From Hymenobacter sp. 15J16-1T3B (lineage in GTDB: Bacteria; Bacteroidota; Bacteroidia; Cytophagales; Hymenobacteraceae), in contig NZ_JAJFAV010000006.1 in NCBI RefSeq assembly GCF_020711235.1, positions 62,001 through 126,000 of the forward strand: DNA of 64,000 nucleotides, read 5' to 3'. The position numbers were made by a program, and so were the translations under genes. The notes under the pieces are model-generated. The model saw nothing but the letters and a program-made list of their open reading frames with translations. It was not told the origin of the DNA and did no database searches. Shown piece by piece: positions 54,144 through 63,100 of the stretch. How positions within the stretch are numbered: position 1 is the first letter of the stretch; each line of letters starts with the position of its first letter.

Positions 54144-54171
54144 AATACAACGGGGAAGAGGTTGGCGTCCG

Positions 54172-54179
54172 ACAAGATA
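54172..54179 (-). promoter_or_regulatory. -7 element TATCTTGT of the SLATT-like gene
   Basis: Matches the TAnnTT core on the minus strand, 29 bases before the ATG at 54143. Confidence 0.38.
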
Positions 54180-54328
54180 TAGCTTGTTCAAGGCACCGGG
54201 AAATAGAAAGAAGGAGGTGCTGGCAGGTGCCGGTGCGGAGCGGGCGGGTCAACGTTTCCGGCATTGACGTACGCCTTGGGTAAAGCCGAATAGTCCGCCG
54301 CTGGGACGGCGCAGAGGCCGCAAAACAA

Positions 54329-54358
54329 AATCAGCCGGACCCTGCGGCCCGGCTGATT
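54329..54358 (-). terminator. terminator of the M1 peptidase gene
   Basis: AATCAGCCGG is inverted at 54349-54358; on the minus strand TTTTGTTTTG follows. The rest of 54180-54384 shows no gene. Confidence 0.8.
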
Positions 54359-54384
54359 GGTCACGAACTAAAAACGAATTGGGT

Positions 54385-56754
54385 TTACCGCCCACCGCCG
54401 GTGCTGCCCCCGCTCGACTGCGGCTGCTGCGACGACACGTTGCGCTGCTGCATGGGGTTGGGCGTGGCCTGTTGTTGCTGCTGAAACAGCTCGAAGCGTG
54501 AGGGCGCCAGCTTACGCGGGAAGGCGTTGTTCGACAGGTCCGTGTCGGCCGTCTGCAAGTAGGGGTCGAGGGTGAAGGCGGCTACCGGCTTCTCGGTCAC
54601 GAACACCTTGGTCACCTCGGCGTTGTTCTTGCGCCAGATTTCGGCCGGGATGTTTACCACTTCCTGCGAGCCGTCGTTGTAGGTCATTTGCACCACCACG
54701 GGCATCACCAGGCCGCCCAGGTTTTTGAGGTTCACCTGGTAGAAGTTGAGTCCTTTCTTCAGCGTTTCCTGCTGCTCGGGCGAGAGCGTAGCCACGTACT
54801 TCTGGTACTTCGCCTTGTCGGTGTCCGACACGGCCAGCTGGTCGTAGCTGTTGTAGAAGTCCTTCAGCTCGGGCCGCTCGTCCACCAGCGTTTTCGGAAT
54901 GTCCTGCAGGTTGCGCTGCTGCGAAAGGGTCTGCGGGGCGGCGTTTAGCTCCTCGCGGCGGCGGGAGTTTTCCACCTCCGGGTTTTTCGAGTCCACCTTG
55001 TACCAGCTCACGCCCTCGATGCTCAGGTCGGTGTGCTCGGTGCCGTAGAACCAGCCGCGCCAGAACCAGTCGAGGTCCACGCCCGAGGCGTCTTCCATGG
55101 TGCGGAAGAAGTCGGCCGGGGTGGGGTGCTTATAGGCCCAGCGCTGGGCGTAGGTTTTGAAGGCGTAGTCAAACAGCTCGCGGCCCATCACCGTCTCGCG
55201 CAGGATGTTCAGTGCCGTGGCGGGCTTGGCGTAGGCGTTGTTGCCCAGCTGCAGCACCGACTCGGAGTTGGTCATGATGGGGTTTTGCAGCTTGGGGTCC
55301 AGGACCATGTAGGGCACAATCTGGCTCGGCTCGCCGCGGCGCGAGGGGTAGCCCCGTTCCCATTCCTGCTCGGCCAAGTACTGGCAGAAGGTGTTCAGGC
55401 CCTCGTCCATCCACGTCCACTGCCGCTCGTCGGAGTTGACAATCATGGGGAAGAAGTTGTGGCCCACTTCGTGGATGACCACCGAAATCAGTCCATACTT
55501 GGTCGCGGCCGAGTAGGTGCCGTCTTTCTCCGGGCGGTAGCCGTTGAAGCAAAGCATGGGGTATTCCATGCCGCCGATGGAGCCGTGCACCGAAATGGCT
55601 ACCGGGTACTGGTAGGGCACGGTGCGCTTGGAGTAGGAGCGGATGGTGTGCGCCACCGACTGCGTGCTGTACTGCCCCCACAGCGGGTTGGCCTCCTTGG
55701 GGTAGTATGACATAGCCACCACCGGCTTGCCTTCGATGCTCAGGCCCATGGCGTCCCAGATAAACTTGCGGGACGAGGCCCAGGCGAAGTCGCGCACGTT
55801 TTTGGCCGCGTACACCCAGGTTTTGGTGTTCTTGGCGCGGCCCTGCTCGGCCTTGGTCGCCTCGTCCTGCGTCACGATGACCACGGGCTTCGCGGCAGTT
55901 TTAGCCTGCGCTAGGCGCTGGCGCTGCGCGGCCGTGAGCACCTGCTCGGCGTTTTGCAGGGTGCCGGTGGCCCCCACCACGTGGTCGGCCGGGGCGGTGA
56001 TGCTCACGCGGTAGTCGCCGAAGGGCAGGGTAAACTCGCCGGTGCCCAGGAACTGCTTGTGCTGCCAGCCGTTCACGTCGTCGTAGACGGCCATGCGCGG
56101 GTAGAACTGGGCAATTTCGTAGAGGTAGTTTTTGTCCTCTGGGAAGTACTCGTAGCCCGAGCGGCCGCCCAGCTTGGTCTGGTCGTTTACCGTGTAGTGC
56201 CACTTCACCGTGAAGGTCACGGCCTGCTTGGGGGCCAGGGGCCGGGGCAGGTCCACGCGCATCATGGTGTAGTTGATGGTGTGCGGGAGTTGGCTGCTGC
56301 CGCCCTTCATGCGGATGTCGTCAATCTTAAACGAGCCGTCGAAGCCGGTGCGCTGAATGTACTCCAGCGCCCCGAACGACATCCGGTCGCGCAGCTCGGC
56401 GGTCTGCGTCAAGGCCGTCATCGAGTTCGGCGCGTAGATGTTCGCGTCGAGCTGCAGCCAGAGGTAGCTGAGCTTGTCGGGCGAGAGGTTGGTGTAGGTG
56501 ATGTCCTCCGAGCCGGTAATGCTCTGGTTGTCGTCGTTGAGCGTGACGCGGATGTTGTAGTCGGCCCGCTGTTGCCAGTAATCCTTGCCGGGGGCGCCGG
56601 AGGCGGTGCGGAAGGAGTTGGGCGTGGGCAGCTCCGTGCCGAGCTGGGCAAATTTGTCGGTGCCGGAGTGCATCGGCATGGACGGCTGCTGCGCCAGCGC
56701 CGGGAGGGCTAGCGCGGCGCCCAGGCCGGCGGCGAGAAGGTTGCGAAAACGCAT
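54385..56754 (-). CDS. M1-family metallopeptidase
   Basis: A 789-residue secreted zinc aminopeptidase-like protein. Residues 1-20 are a signal peptide (ending ALAQQ). The gluzincin site is HEVGH at 428-432 with the third ligand Glu at 451 (WMDEG), exactly the HEXXH-x18-E spacing of family M1. An N-terminal beta-sandwich (about 60-330) precedes the catalytic domain. The exopeptidase GAMEN motif is replaced by GGMEYP, as in several bacterial M1 proteins. The C-terminal 30 residues are a Gln/Ser/Gly-rich tail. It probably degrades peptides in the periplasm. The ATG at 56754 gives the signal peptide and follows a TATCTTGC box. Confidence 0.9.
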   Translation of the reverse strand: MRFRNLLAAGLGAALALPALAQQPSMPMHSGTDKFAQLGTELPTPNSFRTASGAPGKDYWQQRADYNIRVTLNDDNQSITGSEDITYTNLSPDKLSYLWLQLDANIYAPNSMTALTQTAELRDRMSFGALEYIQRTGFDGSFKIDDIRMKGGSSQLPHTINYTMMRVDLPRPLAPKQAVTFTVKWHYTVNDQTKLGGRSGYEYFPEDKNYLYEIAQFYPRMAVYDDVNGWQHKQFLGTGEFTLPFGDYRVSITAPADHVVGATGTLQNAEQVLTAAQRQRLAQAKTAAKPVVIVTQDEATKAEQGRAKNTKTWVYAAKNVRDFAWASSRKFIWDAMGLSIEGKPVVAMSYYPKEANPLWGQYSTQSVAHTIRSYSKRTVPYQYPVAISVHGSIGGMEYPMLCFNGYRPEKDGTYSAATKYGLISVVIHEVGHNFFPMIVNSDERQWTWMDEGLNTFCQYLAEQEWERGYPSRRGEPSQIVPYMVLDPKLQNPIMTNSESVLQLGNNAYAKPATALNILRETVMGRELFDYAFKTYAQRWAYKHPTPADFFRTMEDASGVDLDWFWRGWFYGTEHTDLSIEGVSWYKVDSKNPEVENSRRREELNAAPQTLSQQRNLQDIPKTLVDERPELKDFYNSYDQLAVSDTDKAKYQKYVATLSPEQQETLKKGLNFYQVNLKNLGGLVMPVVVQMTYNDGSQEVVNIPAEIWRKNNAEVTKVFVTEKPVAAFTLDPYLQTADTDLSNNAFPRKLAPSRFELFQQQQQATPNPMQQRNVSSQQPQSSGGSTGGGR

Positions 56755-56783
56755 ACGGTGGAAAAAGGGCGAAAAAGGAATCA

Positions 56784-56791
56784 GCAAGATA
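56784..56791 (-). promoter_or_regulatory. -7 element TATCTTGC of the M1 peptidase gene
   Basis: Variant of TAnnTTTG, 30 bases before the ATG at 56754. The 292-base region 56755-57046 separates the two divergent genes. Confidence 0.42.
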
Positions 56792-57010
56792 ACGCGCCGC
56801 CCCGCAACATCCGGTGAAGAACCCTGCAACCGGACGGCTTGGCGGAAGCCAAGGACGCCGGCAAAGTGCCAAGGCTGCGCGGCGGGAACTAGGTAAAGTA
56901 ATCCGGGCAAGAAAAGGTGCCGACGCGGACTGGCCCGCCACCGTGCACCAGCGGCCTGGCCTGCCGGAATGAAATGCGGCGGCCCGCGAAACAAAAAGGA
57001 TAGGCTCCTA

Positions 57011-57018
57011 TATATTCA
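57011..57018 (+). promoter_or_regulatory. -7-like element TATATTCA
   Basis: TAnnTT core in an AT-rich stretch, 29 bases before the ATG at 57047. Confidence 0.3.
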
Positions 57019-57046
57019 CCCCCGCATCCTTTTTTACCGCATCCTT

Positions 57047-58819
57047 ATGAACGCAATTCTACTTACGGGGGCTCGGCCCCTGACGCAGGCCGGCTTCGCG
57101 GCGGCGCTGTTGCTGCACGGCGCGGCGCTGGCGCAAGGACCCACGATAGTAAGCACCTCCCCGGTGCGCAACGCCATCCACGTGCCCGCCGGCGCGGGCG
57201 TGGGCCTCACCTTCTCGCAGGCCGTCAGCGCCGGCTCCGCCGCCAACGTGCGCGTGTTTGGCGACCAGCGCCGCGGGCTGCGGCCGGCCGCCGTCAGCGG
57301 CGGGGGCACCAGCAGCCTGCTGGTGCAGCCCCAGCAGCCGTTTGCACCCGGCGAAGAAATCAGCGTGACGGTGCCGGCGGCGGTGCAGGGCACCAGCGGC
57401 GCCGCGGCGACGCCCTACGTGTACCGTTTCACCGCGGCGGTGAGCGGGGGCTCCACGTCCTTCAACGGCACGGCCAACCCGCACATGCCCGGCTACTACC
57501 GCAGCATGCGCTTGGCCGACTTCAACCAGGACGGCAACCTCGACCTGCTGACCGCCGATGCGCAGGGCGCTAGCTTGGTGCTGAGTGCCGGCGACGGGCG
57601 CGGCAACTTCGGCAACGTCAGCAGCCCCGTGTCCGTCACGGTGGGCACCAACCCCGACTACGTCGTGCCGGCCGACATGAACAACGACGGGAAGCTCGAC
57701 GCGGTGGTGACCTGTAGCGGCGGCGCCAACCGCACCATCGTGGTGCGCCTGGGCAACGGCATGGGTGGCTTCAGCAACACCCAGACCACGTCCATCATTC
57801 CGACGGCCACTCCGGCCATTGGTCTGGCCGTGGCCGACGTCAACGGCGACGGCAACCTGGACGTGCTCACGACCAACGGGGCGGCGCTGCCCACCACCGT
57901 GGCAACGCGCACGGTGAGCGTGCGCCTGGGCGACGGCGCCGGCAACCTGACCGGCACCACGGACCTGCCCATCGGCCCGAACAACTGCGCCCTGGCCGTG
58001 GGCGACGTTAATAACGACGGCAAGATGGACCTGGTGCTGGCCGATCTGGTGCTGAACACTCTGCAGGCCCGCCTGGGCGACGGCAGCGGGGACTTTGCCC
58101 CAGCCGGTACGCCCGTGGCCGTTGGGGGCCGGCCGGTGAGCTTGGTGCTGACCGACTTCAACAGCGACGGGCTGCTGGACGTGGCCACGGCCAATGGCGC
58201 GGATAACACCGTCAGCGTGAGCCTGGGCAACGGCACGGGCAGCTTTGCGGCGGCCACCACACTGCCCCTGGTGGGGCGCACCCCCGTCAAGCTAGTGGCC
58301 GCCGATGTGGACGGCGACGGCGACATGGACCTGCTGGTGGCCAACAACGGCTCGACCGGGACGGGGCCCACGGTCAACGACGGCGTGAACGTGCTGGTGA
58401 ACAGCGGCACGGGCAGCTTCACGGCGGCGCCGGCCGTGGGCATCGACCGGGGGCCAATTGAAATGGCCGTGGGCGACGTGAACAACGACGGCGCCCTGGA
58501 TTTTGTCACGAGCAACACCTACAACTTCAGCATGAGCATCCGCTTCAACCTGCGCGTGCTGGCCACGCGCGCGGCCCGGCCGGAGCTGGCCGTGGCGGTG
58601 TACCCCAACCCGGCCCGCGACGAGTTTCGGCTGGACGTGCCCGCGGCGGCTGGTGCGGTATCGGTGCAGCTGCTAAACGGCCTGGGCCAGGTGGTGCGCA
58701 GCTACGCGCCGGCCCCCGGCAACCGCCCGCTGACGCTGGCCGGCCTGCCCGCGGGCCTGTACGCCGTGCGCGTAAGCAGCCCCGCGGGCGTAGCCACCCG
58801 CCAGCTCGTGGTGCGTTAG
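57047..58819 (+). CDS. FG-GAP/VCBS repeat protein with T9SS sorting domain
   Basis: A 590-residue secreted protein. After a signal peptide (to about residue 30, ALAQG) comes an Ig-like bacterial domain (SBP-type, about 32-135: STSPVRNAIHVPAGAGVGLT). Then seven or so FG-GAP/VCBS repeats follow (about 140-500), each with a calcium-binding-like DxNxDGxxD loop such as DFNQDGNLDL, DMNNDGKLDA, DVNGDGNLDV and DVDGDGDMDL; together they should form a beta-propeller. The end is a type IX sorting domain with VAVYPNPARDEF, LLNGLGQVVRSY and LPAGLYAVRVSS. It is thus exported by T9SS and attached to or released from the cell surface. Ligand unknown. Confidence 0.9.
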   Translation: MNAILLTGARPLTQAGFAAALLLHGAALAQGPTIVSTSPVRNAIHVPAGAGVGLTFSQAVSAGSAANVRVFGDQRRGLRPAAVSGGGTSSLLVQPQQPFAPGEEISVTVPAAVQGTSGAAATPYVYRFTAAVSGGSTSFNGTANPHMPGYYRSMRLADFNQDGNLDLLTADAQGASLVLSAGDGRGNFGNVSSPVSVTVGTNPDYVVPADMNNDGKLDAVVTCSGGANRTIVVRLGNGMGGFSNTQTTSIIPTATPAIGLAVADVNGDGNLDVLTTNGAALPTTVATRTVSVRLGDGAGNLTGTTDLPIGPNNCALAVGDVNNDGKMDLVLADLVLNTLQARLGDGSGDFAPAGTPVAVGGRPVSLVLTDFNSDGLLDVATANGADNTVSVSLGNGTGSFAAATTLPLVGRTPVKLVAADVDGDGDMDLLVANNGSTGTGPTVNDGVNVLVNSGTGSFTAAPAVGIDRGPIEMAVGDVNNDGALDFVTSNTYNFSMSIRFNLRVLATRAARPELAVAVYPNPARDEFRLDVPAAAGAVSVQLLNGLGQVVRSYAPAPGNRPLTLAGLPAGLYAVRVSSPAGVATRQLVVR

Positions 58820-58837
58820 CCTGCGCAGTTCCAAGGC

Positions 58838-58887
58838 CCCGGCCCGGCGGCGCTGACCCGTTCAGCGCCGCCGGGCCGGGCTTTTTT
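58838..58887. terminator. terminator between the FG-GAP and HupE-like genes
   Basis: A 19-base perfect stem (CCCGGCCCGGCGGCGCTGA and its inverse), loop CCCGT, followed by C and six T on the plus strand. Confidence 0.9.
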
Positions 58888-59502
58888 CTAGGCGGCGGTG
58901 AACTGATTCAGCAGCAGCACGGCTGCAATGCCCGCGGCAGCGCCGCTGACCACCAGCAGCCAGTCGCGGCGCGGGGTACCCAGGCCGCGCAGCACCAGAA
59001 AGCCCACGAGCAGGATCAGCCCGACGATGAGCAGCTGCCCGATTTCCACGCCTACGTTGAAGCTCAGCAGTTCCAGCACCGGGCGGCTTTGCGGGCCCAG
59101 CAGCTCGCGTAGGTAGTTGGAGAAGCCCAGGCCGTGAACCAGCCCGAAACCGGCCGCCAGTGCGTTGGCCGGGGCCCAGAGCACCGACTCGGGCCGGCGG
59201 CGGGCGGGGCGGCTCAGGCCCGCCCGGCCGGCTTGGCGCAAGTTGGCCGCGCAGGTCAGCAGAATGGTCACCGGAATCAGGGCTTCGATGACGGCGGGCG
59301 GGAAGCTCACCACGCCCAGCGTGGCCAGGGCCAGCGTGAGGGAGTGGCCCACGGTGAAGCTGGTAACCAGGGCCACCACGCGGCGCCAGTCGCTGAGCAC
59401 GTAGGGGGCGCAGAGGGCCAGCAGAAACACGAGGTGGTCGTAGGCCCGCAGGTTGAAGATGTGGAAGAACCCAAGCTGGAGGTAGGTCTGAAACACCGAC
59501 AT
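58888..59502 (-). CDS. HupE/UreJ-like membrane protein
   Basis: A 204-residue protein with about six membrane helices. The HupE/UreJ family pattern is seen in FHIFNLRAYDHLVFLLALC (His and Asp-His near the start), TSFTVGHSLTLALATLG and GFGLVHGLGFSNYL. Members are suspected nickel or cobalt permeases linked to hydrogenase and urease. It lies over 40 kb from the urease genes here and next to unrelated genes, so its metal is open. It has no signal peptide. A TAGCTTTG box ends five bases before the ATG, suggesting a leaderless mRNA, and no alternative Met exists close by. Confidence 0.85.
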   Translation of the reverse strand: MSVFQTYLQLGFFHIFNLRAYDHLVFLLALCAPYVLSDWRRVVALVTSFTVGHSLTLALATLGVVSFPPAVIEALIPVTILLTCAANLRQAGRAGLSRPARRRPESVLWAPANALAAGFGLVHGLGFSNYLRELLGPQSRPVLELLSFNVGVEIGQLLIVGLILLVGFLVLRGLGTPRRDWLLVVSGAAAGIAAVLLLNQFTAA

Positions 59503-59506
59503 GCCG

Positions 59507-59514
59507 CAAAGCTA
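59507..59514 (-). promoter_or_regulatory. -7 element TAGCTTTG of the HupE-like gene
   Basis: Exact TAnnTTTG on the minus strand, four bases from the start codon, so the first transcribed base should be at or near the ATG. Confidence 0.5.
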
Positions 59515-59575
59515 GCCTGCTGCCCGCTAACGCGGCGGCCACCGGCGGGGCGCATCGGCAAGTGGCGCGGCCGCG

Positions 59576-59583
59576 TATCTTGC
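59576..59583 (+). promoter_or_regulatory. -7 element TATCTTGC
   Basis: Variant of TAnnTTTG, 23 bases before the ATG at 59607. Confidence 0.42.
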
Positions 59584-59606
59584 GCTGCTAACCCGCCCGA
59601 CCACCT

Positions 59607-60029
59607 ATGCGCAAGCAACTCTTCGTGACCGGGGCCCTGCTGCTGGCTGCTTTCGGCGCCTACGCCCAGGATGCGCCCGCGCTGCCCGCCGTGCCCCAGC
59701 CCCCGCCCGACCCCACGCTCGTCAACCCCGCCACCGACTCGGCGCAGGCCGTGCGCAACCTCTTTCGCAAGCGCCGCAACGGCGGCACAGCCTACACCAG
59801 CGTAGGTGGCCTGGTGCTGGCCACCGGGGTGCTGGCCGGGCCGTTTTCCCTCGGTACCACCGAATCGGTGGCTATATCAGTGCCGTTTTTGGCCGTGGGC
59901 ATCGGCAAGCTGGTGCGTTTCGGGCACAAAAAGGAAAACGCCATCGTCAAGCAATACCAGGCCGGCAAGCCCCTGCCGGCGGCCGTGCGCAAGCGGCTGC
60001 GGCAGGAGCACTTTGCCCCGGCCCGCTAA
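59607..60029 (+). CDS. small secreted protein with one hydrophobic segment
   Basis: A 140-residue protein that I do not recognise. A signal peptide (to about residue 20, AYAQD) is followed by a Pro-rich stretch (PAVPQPPPDPTLVNP), a region with Arg-rich NLFRKRRNGG, and a hydrophobic Gly-rich stretch at about 65-95 (SVGGLVLATGVLAGPFS, SVPFLAVGIGKLV) that could be one or two membrane passes. The tail is basic (RKRLRQEHFAPAR). It may sit in the outer membrane or inner membrane. It ends at a bidirectional terminator against the pectinesterase gene. Confidence 0.78.
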   Translation: MRKQLFVTGALLLAAFGAYAQDAPALPAVPQPPPDPTLVNPATDSAQAVRNLFRKRRNGGTAYTSVGGLVLATGVLAGPFSLGTTESVAISVPFLAVGIGKLVRFGHKKENAIVKQYQAGKPLPAAVRKRLRQEHFAPAR

Positions 60030-60052
60030 GCCAGCTCACAGTTTTGCAACAC

Positions 60053-60089
60053 AAAAAAGCCCCGCCGGCAGTGCCGGCGGGGCTTTTTT
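60053..60089. terminator. bidirectional terminator between the 59607 and pectinesterase genes
   Basis: AAAAAAGCCCCGCCGGCA meets its perfect inverse; six T follow on each strand. Confidence 0.92.
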
Positions 60090-60110
60090 CATGCCAGAGG
60101 CAAAGACGCG

Positions 60111-63100
60111 TTACTCGCGCACGATGCGGCGCAGGTCGGAGCCCCCGTCGGTGCTCACGCGTAGCAGGTACACGCCGGCGGGCTGCGTGGTCAGGTCCAC
60201 GGTCACCTTGCTCTGGCCGGCAGCCACGGCTTGCTCGCGCACCACCTGGCCCAGGGCGTTAACCACCGTCAGGCGGGCAGCTTTGGCGTAGCCCGTCAGT
60301 TCCAGCGTCAAGCGGCCGTCGTGGGTCGGGTTCGGGTACACGTTCAGCGCGGAGCCCGGCAGCGGCTTGCTCGTGGCCGTCACCGTCAGCGCCGTCGAGG
60401 GAGCCGACGAGCAGCCGGCGGCGTTGGTGGCCACCAGGGTGTAGTTGCCGTACTGGGCCGCCGAGTTGATGACGTAGGTCTGGCCCGTGGCCCCCAGAAT
60501 GGGGCTGCCGTTGAGTAGCCACTGGTTGCCCGTGCTCTGGCTGGACACCAGCGTGGTGGTCGTGCCGTTGTACTGCACCGTGAAGGTGGGCGTGGCCGGA
60601 CGCGGGTTTACCACGAAAGTGGCCGTGGCAGTTACCGCGGCGCAGCCACCGGCGGCGGCCACCGTGTTGGTCACGGTGTAGGTGCCGGCCGTGGAGGTAG
60701 CCAGCGTAATGACGCCCGTGGTCGGGTTGATGGTCAGGCCCGTCGGGGCCGCGCTGAAGGTGCCGGCGGTGGCGCCGGTCGTCAGCGTCGGCGTAACCAC
60801 GACGGCCGAACCGGCGCAGTAGCTGGCCGTGCCGGCAAAGCTGAAGCCCGCCGTAGCCGGGGCCGTGATGGTCACCGTGGCCGTCGACGTAACAGCGGCG
60901 CAGCCACCAGCGGCGGCTACCGTGTTGGTCACGGTGTACGTGCCCGGCGTCGAGGTCGAGGGCGTAATGGCGCCCGTCGTAGCGTTAATGGTCAGGCCCG
61001 TGGTCGACGAGAACGTGCCGGCCGTAGCGCCGGTGCCCAGCGTGGGCGCGGCCGCGGCCGTGGCCGAAGTGCAGTACGAGGCGTTGGCGTAGCTAAACAC
61101 CGCCGTGGCCGGCGCCGTGATGGTCACCGTGGTCGTGCTGTTGCAGGTGCCCGAAGCGGCGTAGGTCACGGTGTAGGTGCCGGGCGTCGACGCGCTCAGG
61201 TTGATGGCGCCGGTGGTGGCGTTGAGGCTCAGGCCGGTGGTCGAGCTGAACGTGCCGCCGGTGGTGCCGGTAACGGTGGGCGAGGGGTTCGTGGCCGACT
61301 GGCAGAAGGTGGTGGCCGCGTAGCTGAAGGCCGCGTTGCAGGCCGCCGGGGTGATGTCCTGGCCGGTCACGTACACGTTCTTGAGCATGGCGTAGCGGCC
61401 GGTGCTAGTGCTGCCGCAGCTGTAGTAGAGGCGGAAGGTCAGCGTCTGGCCGGCCGTCAGCGTCACGCCGGGCGCACCGGCGAAGGAGAGGCGGTAGGTG
61501 TTGCTCGGGCCAGCCGTCTGGTTGGCCAGCAGAATGGGCGTGGCGAAGGCGCCGTTGGCCGTGCTCTGCAGCCCGCCCGCCGGGCCGCGCCCGCCGATAA
61601 CGTCGGCCGAGTCGGTGGCGAAGCCGCTGCGCGACCAGACCACTGCCAGCTTGGTGTTGCTGCTGGTGTTGTAGAAGGCCGTCGTGAGCACCAGCGAGTC
61701 GAGGCGGATGGTTTTGCCGGCCGCCGCCGTTACCGTGAACTGCTCCGAGAAGCGGCGGTTCAGGTTGCCGCCCGGGCCGCCCACGGCCGTGCCCCACGAC
61801 CCGTCGCCGTTGGTGCTGGCGCCGAAGGCTTGGCCGTACACGTTGGAGTAGGCCCGGATGGCGGGCAGCGTCGTGCCGTTCGATACAAAGAGGTTGCGCA
61901 GCGTGGAGGTGCTGGCCGTCACGCCGGGCACGCGCACGGCGGTGCTGTCCTGGTTGTTCACTTTCAGCGGCCACCACTGCAGCGGCACCGATACCGGGGC
62001 GGTACCCGTCACCGAGTTGCCCGTCACGGCCACCGTTTGGGCGGTGGCGCCGGTGCTGGTGTGGTTGATGGTGCCGGCGTAGGCGCCGGGCGCGCTGGCG
62101 TTCAGGCGCACGCTGATGGTGGTGCTAGCCAGGGTGTTGGCGGTGGGCGTCAGCACCAGCGGCGAGGCCGTGGTGTACCAGTTGGTGCCGCCGTTAGCCG
62201 ATACTTCGTAGCCCGCCGGCGGGGTCACCGTCACGTTGTCGGTCAGGTTCACGCCGCTCAGGGTGTAGCTCTGCACGGCCGAGGGGCCGCCCGCGTACTG
62301 CGTAAAGGCGCCCAGCGTGCCGGTTACGCTGATGGTTTGCACGCTCGATACCTGAATGGTTTCGGTGGTGTGCGTGGCCGAGCCGGTTTTGGAGGCGCGC
62401 AGGTAGTAGTAGTACGCCGTGCCGGAGGCCGGCAGCGCGTCGGTGGTCGAGAAGTTGATGGTCGAGTCGTTCTGCGCCGTCACCTCGTAGATTTTGCTGA
62501 AGGTGGTGTTGTCGGCCGAGCGGAACAGCTCGTACTTGATCTGGCTCATGGCCCAGCTGATATTCCAGCTCAGCGTGGCCTGCGAGGCGCCCTTCACGGC
62601 GCGGAAGTTCGACACGGCAATGTCCGGGGCGGTGCCGGTGCAGAAGCCGGTGGCCACGGCGCACGGGTCCCAGGTGCCGAAGAGGCTGGCGCGGCTGTAG
62701 GCCGCCGTGTCGGCCGCGGTCAGCTGCTGCGACCAGCTCACGCGCTGCGTCGTGGGTACCAGCGTGCCCGAGTAGTACTTGCTGCGGAACTCGGCGTAGG
62801 TAATCAGGCTGGTGTTGGTGCCCGAGTCCCAGGTGCTCCAGCCGGTCGGCTGAATCTGGTTGGCACCCACCGTGCTGTTGATAAACACGGTTTTGTTGTT
62901 AGCCAGGGGCGAAGTGCCGGTCGAATTCTGCCAGGGGCGGCCCAGGTAATACAGCGTGCCGCCGGTGTTGGCCGGTAGCTTGGTTTTCTTGAACACGTAG
63001 CCGTAGGTCTGGCCGGCGGGCGTGTTGGCCGCGGTGATGTAAGAGCTGCTGGTGCTCGGGCGCGCCTTGGCGTACACCACGCAGTTCTCGAACAACGCCA

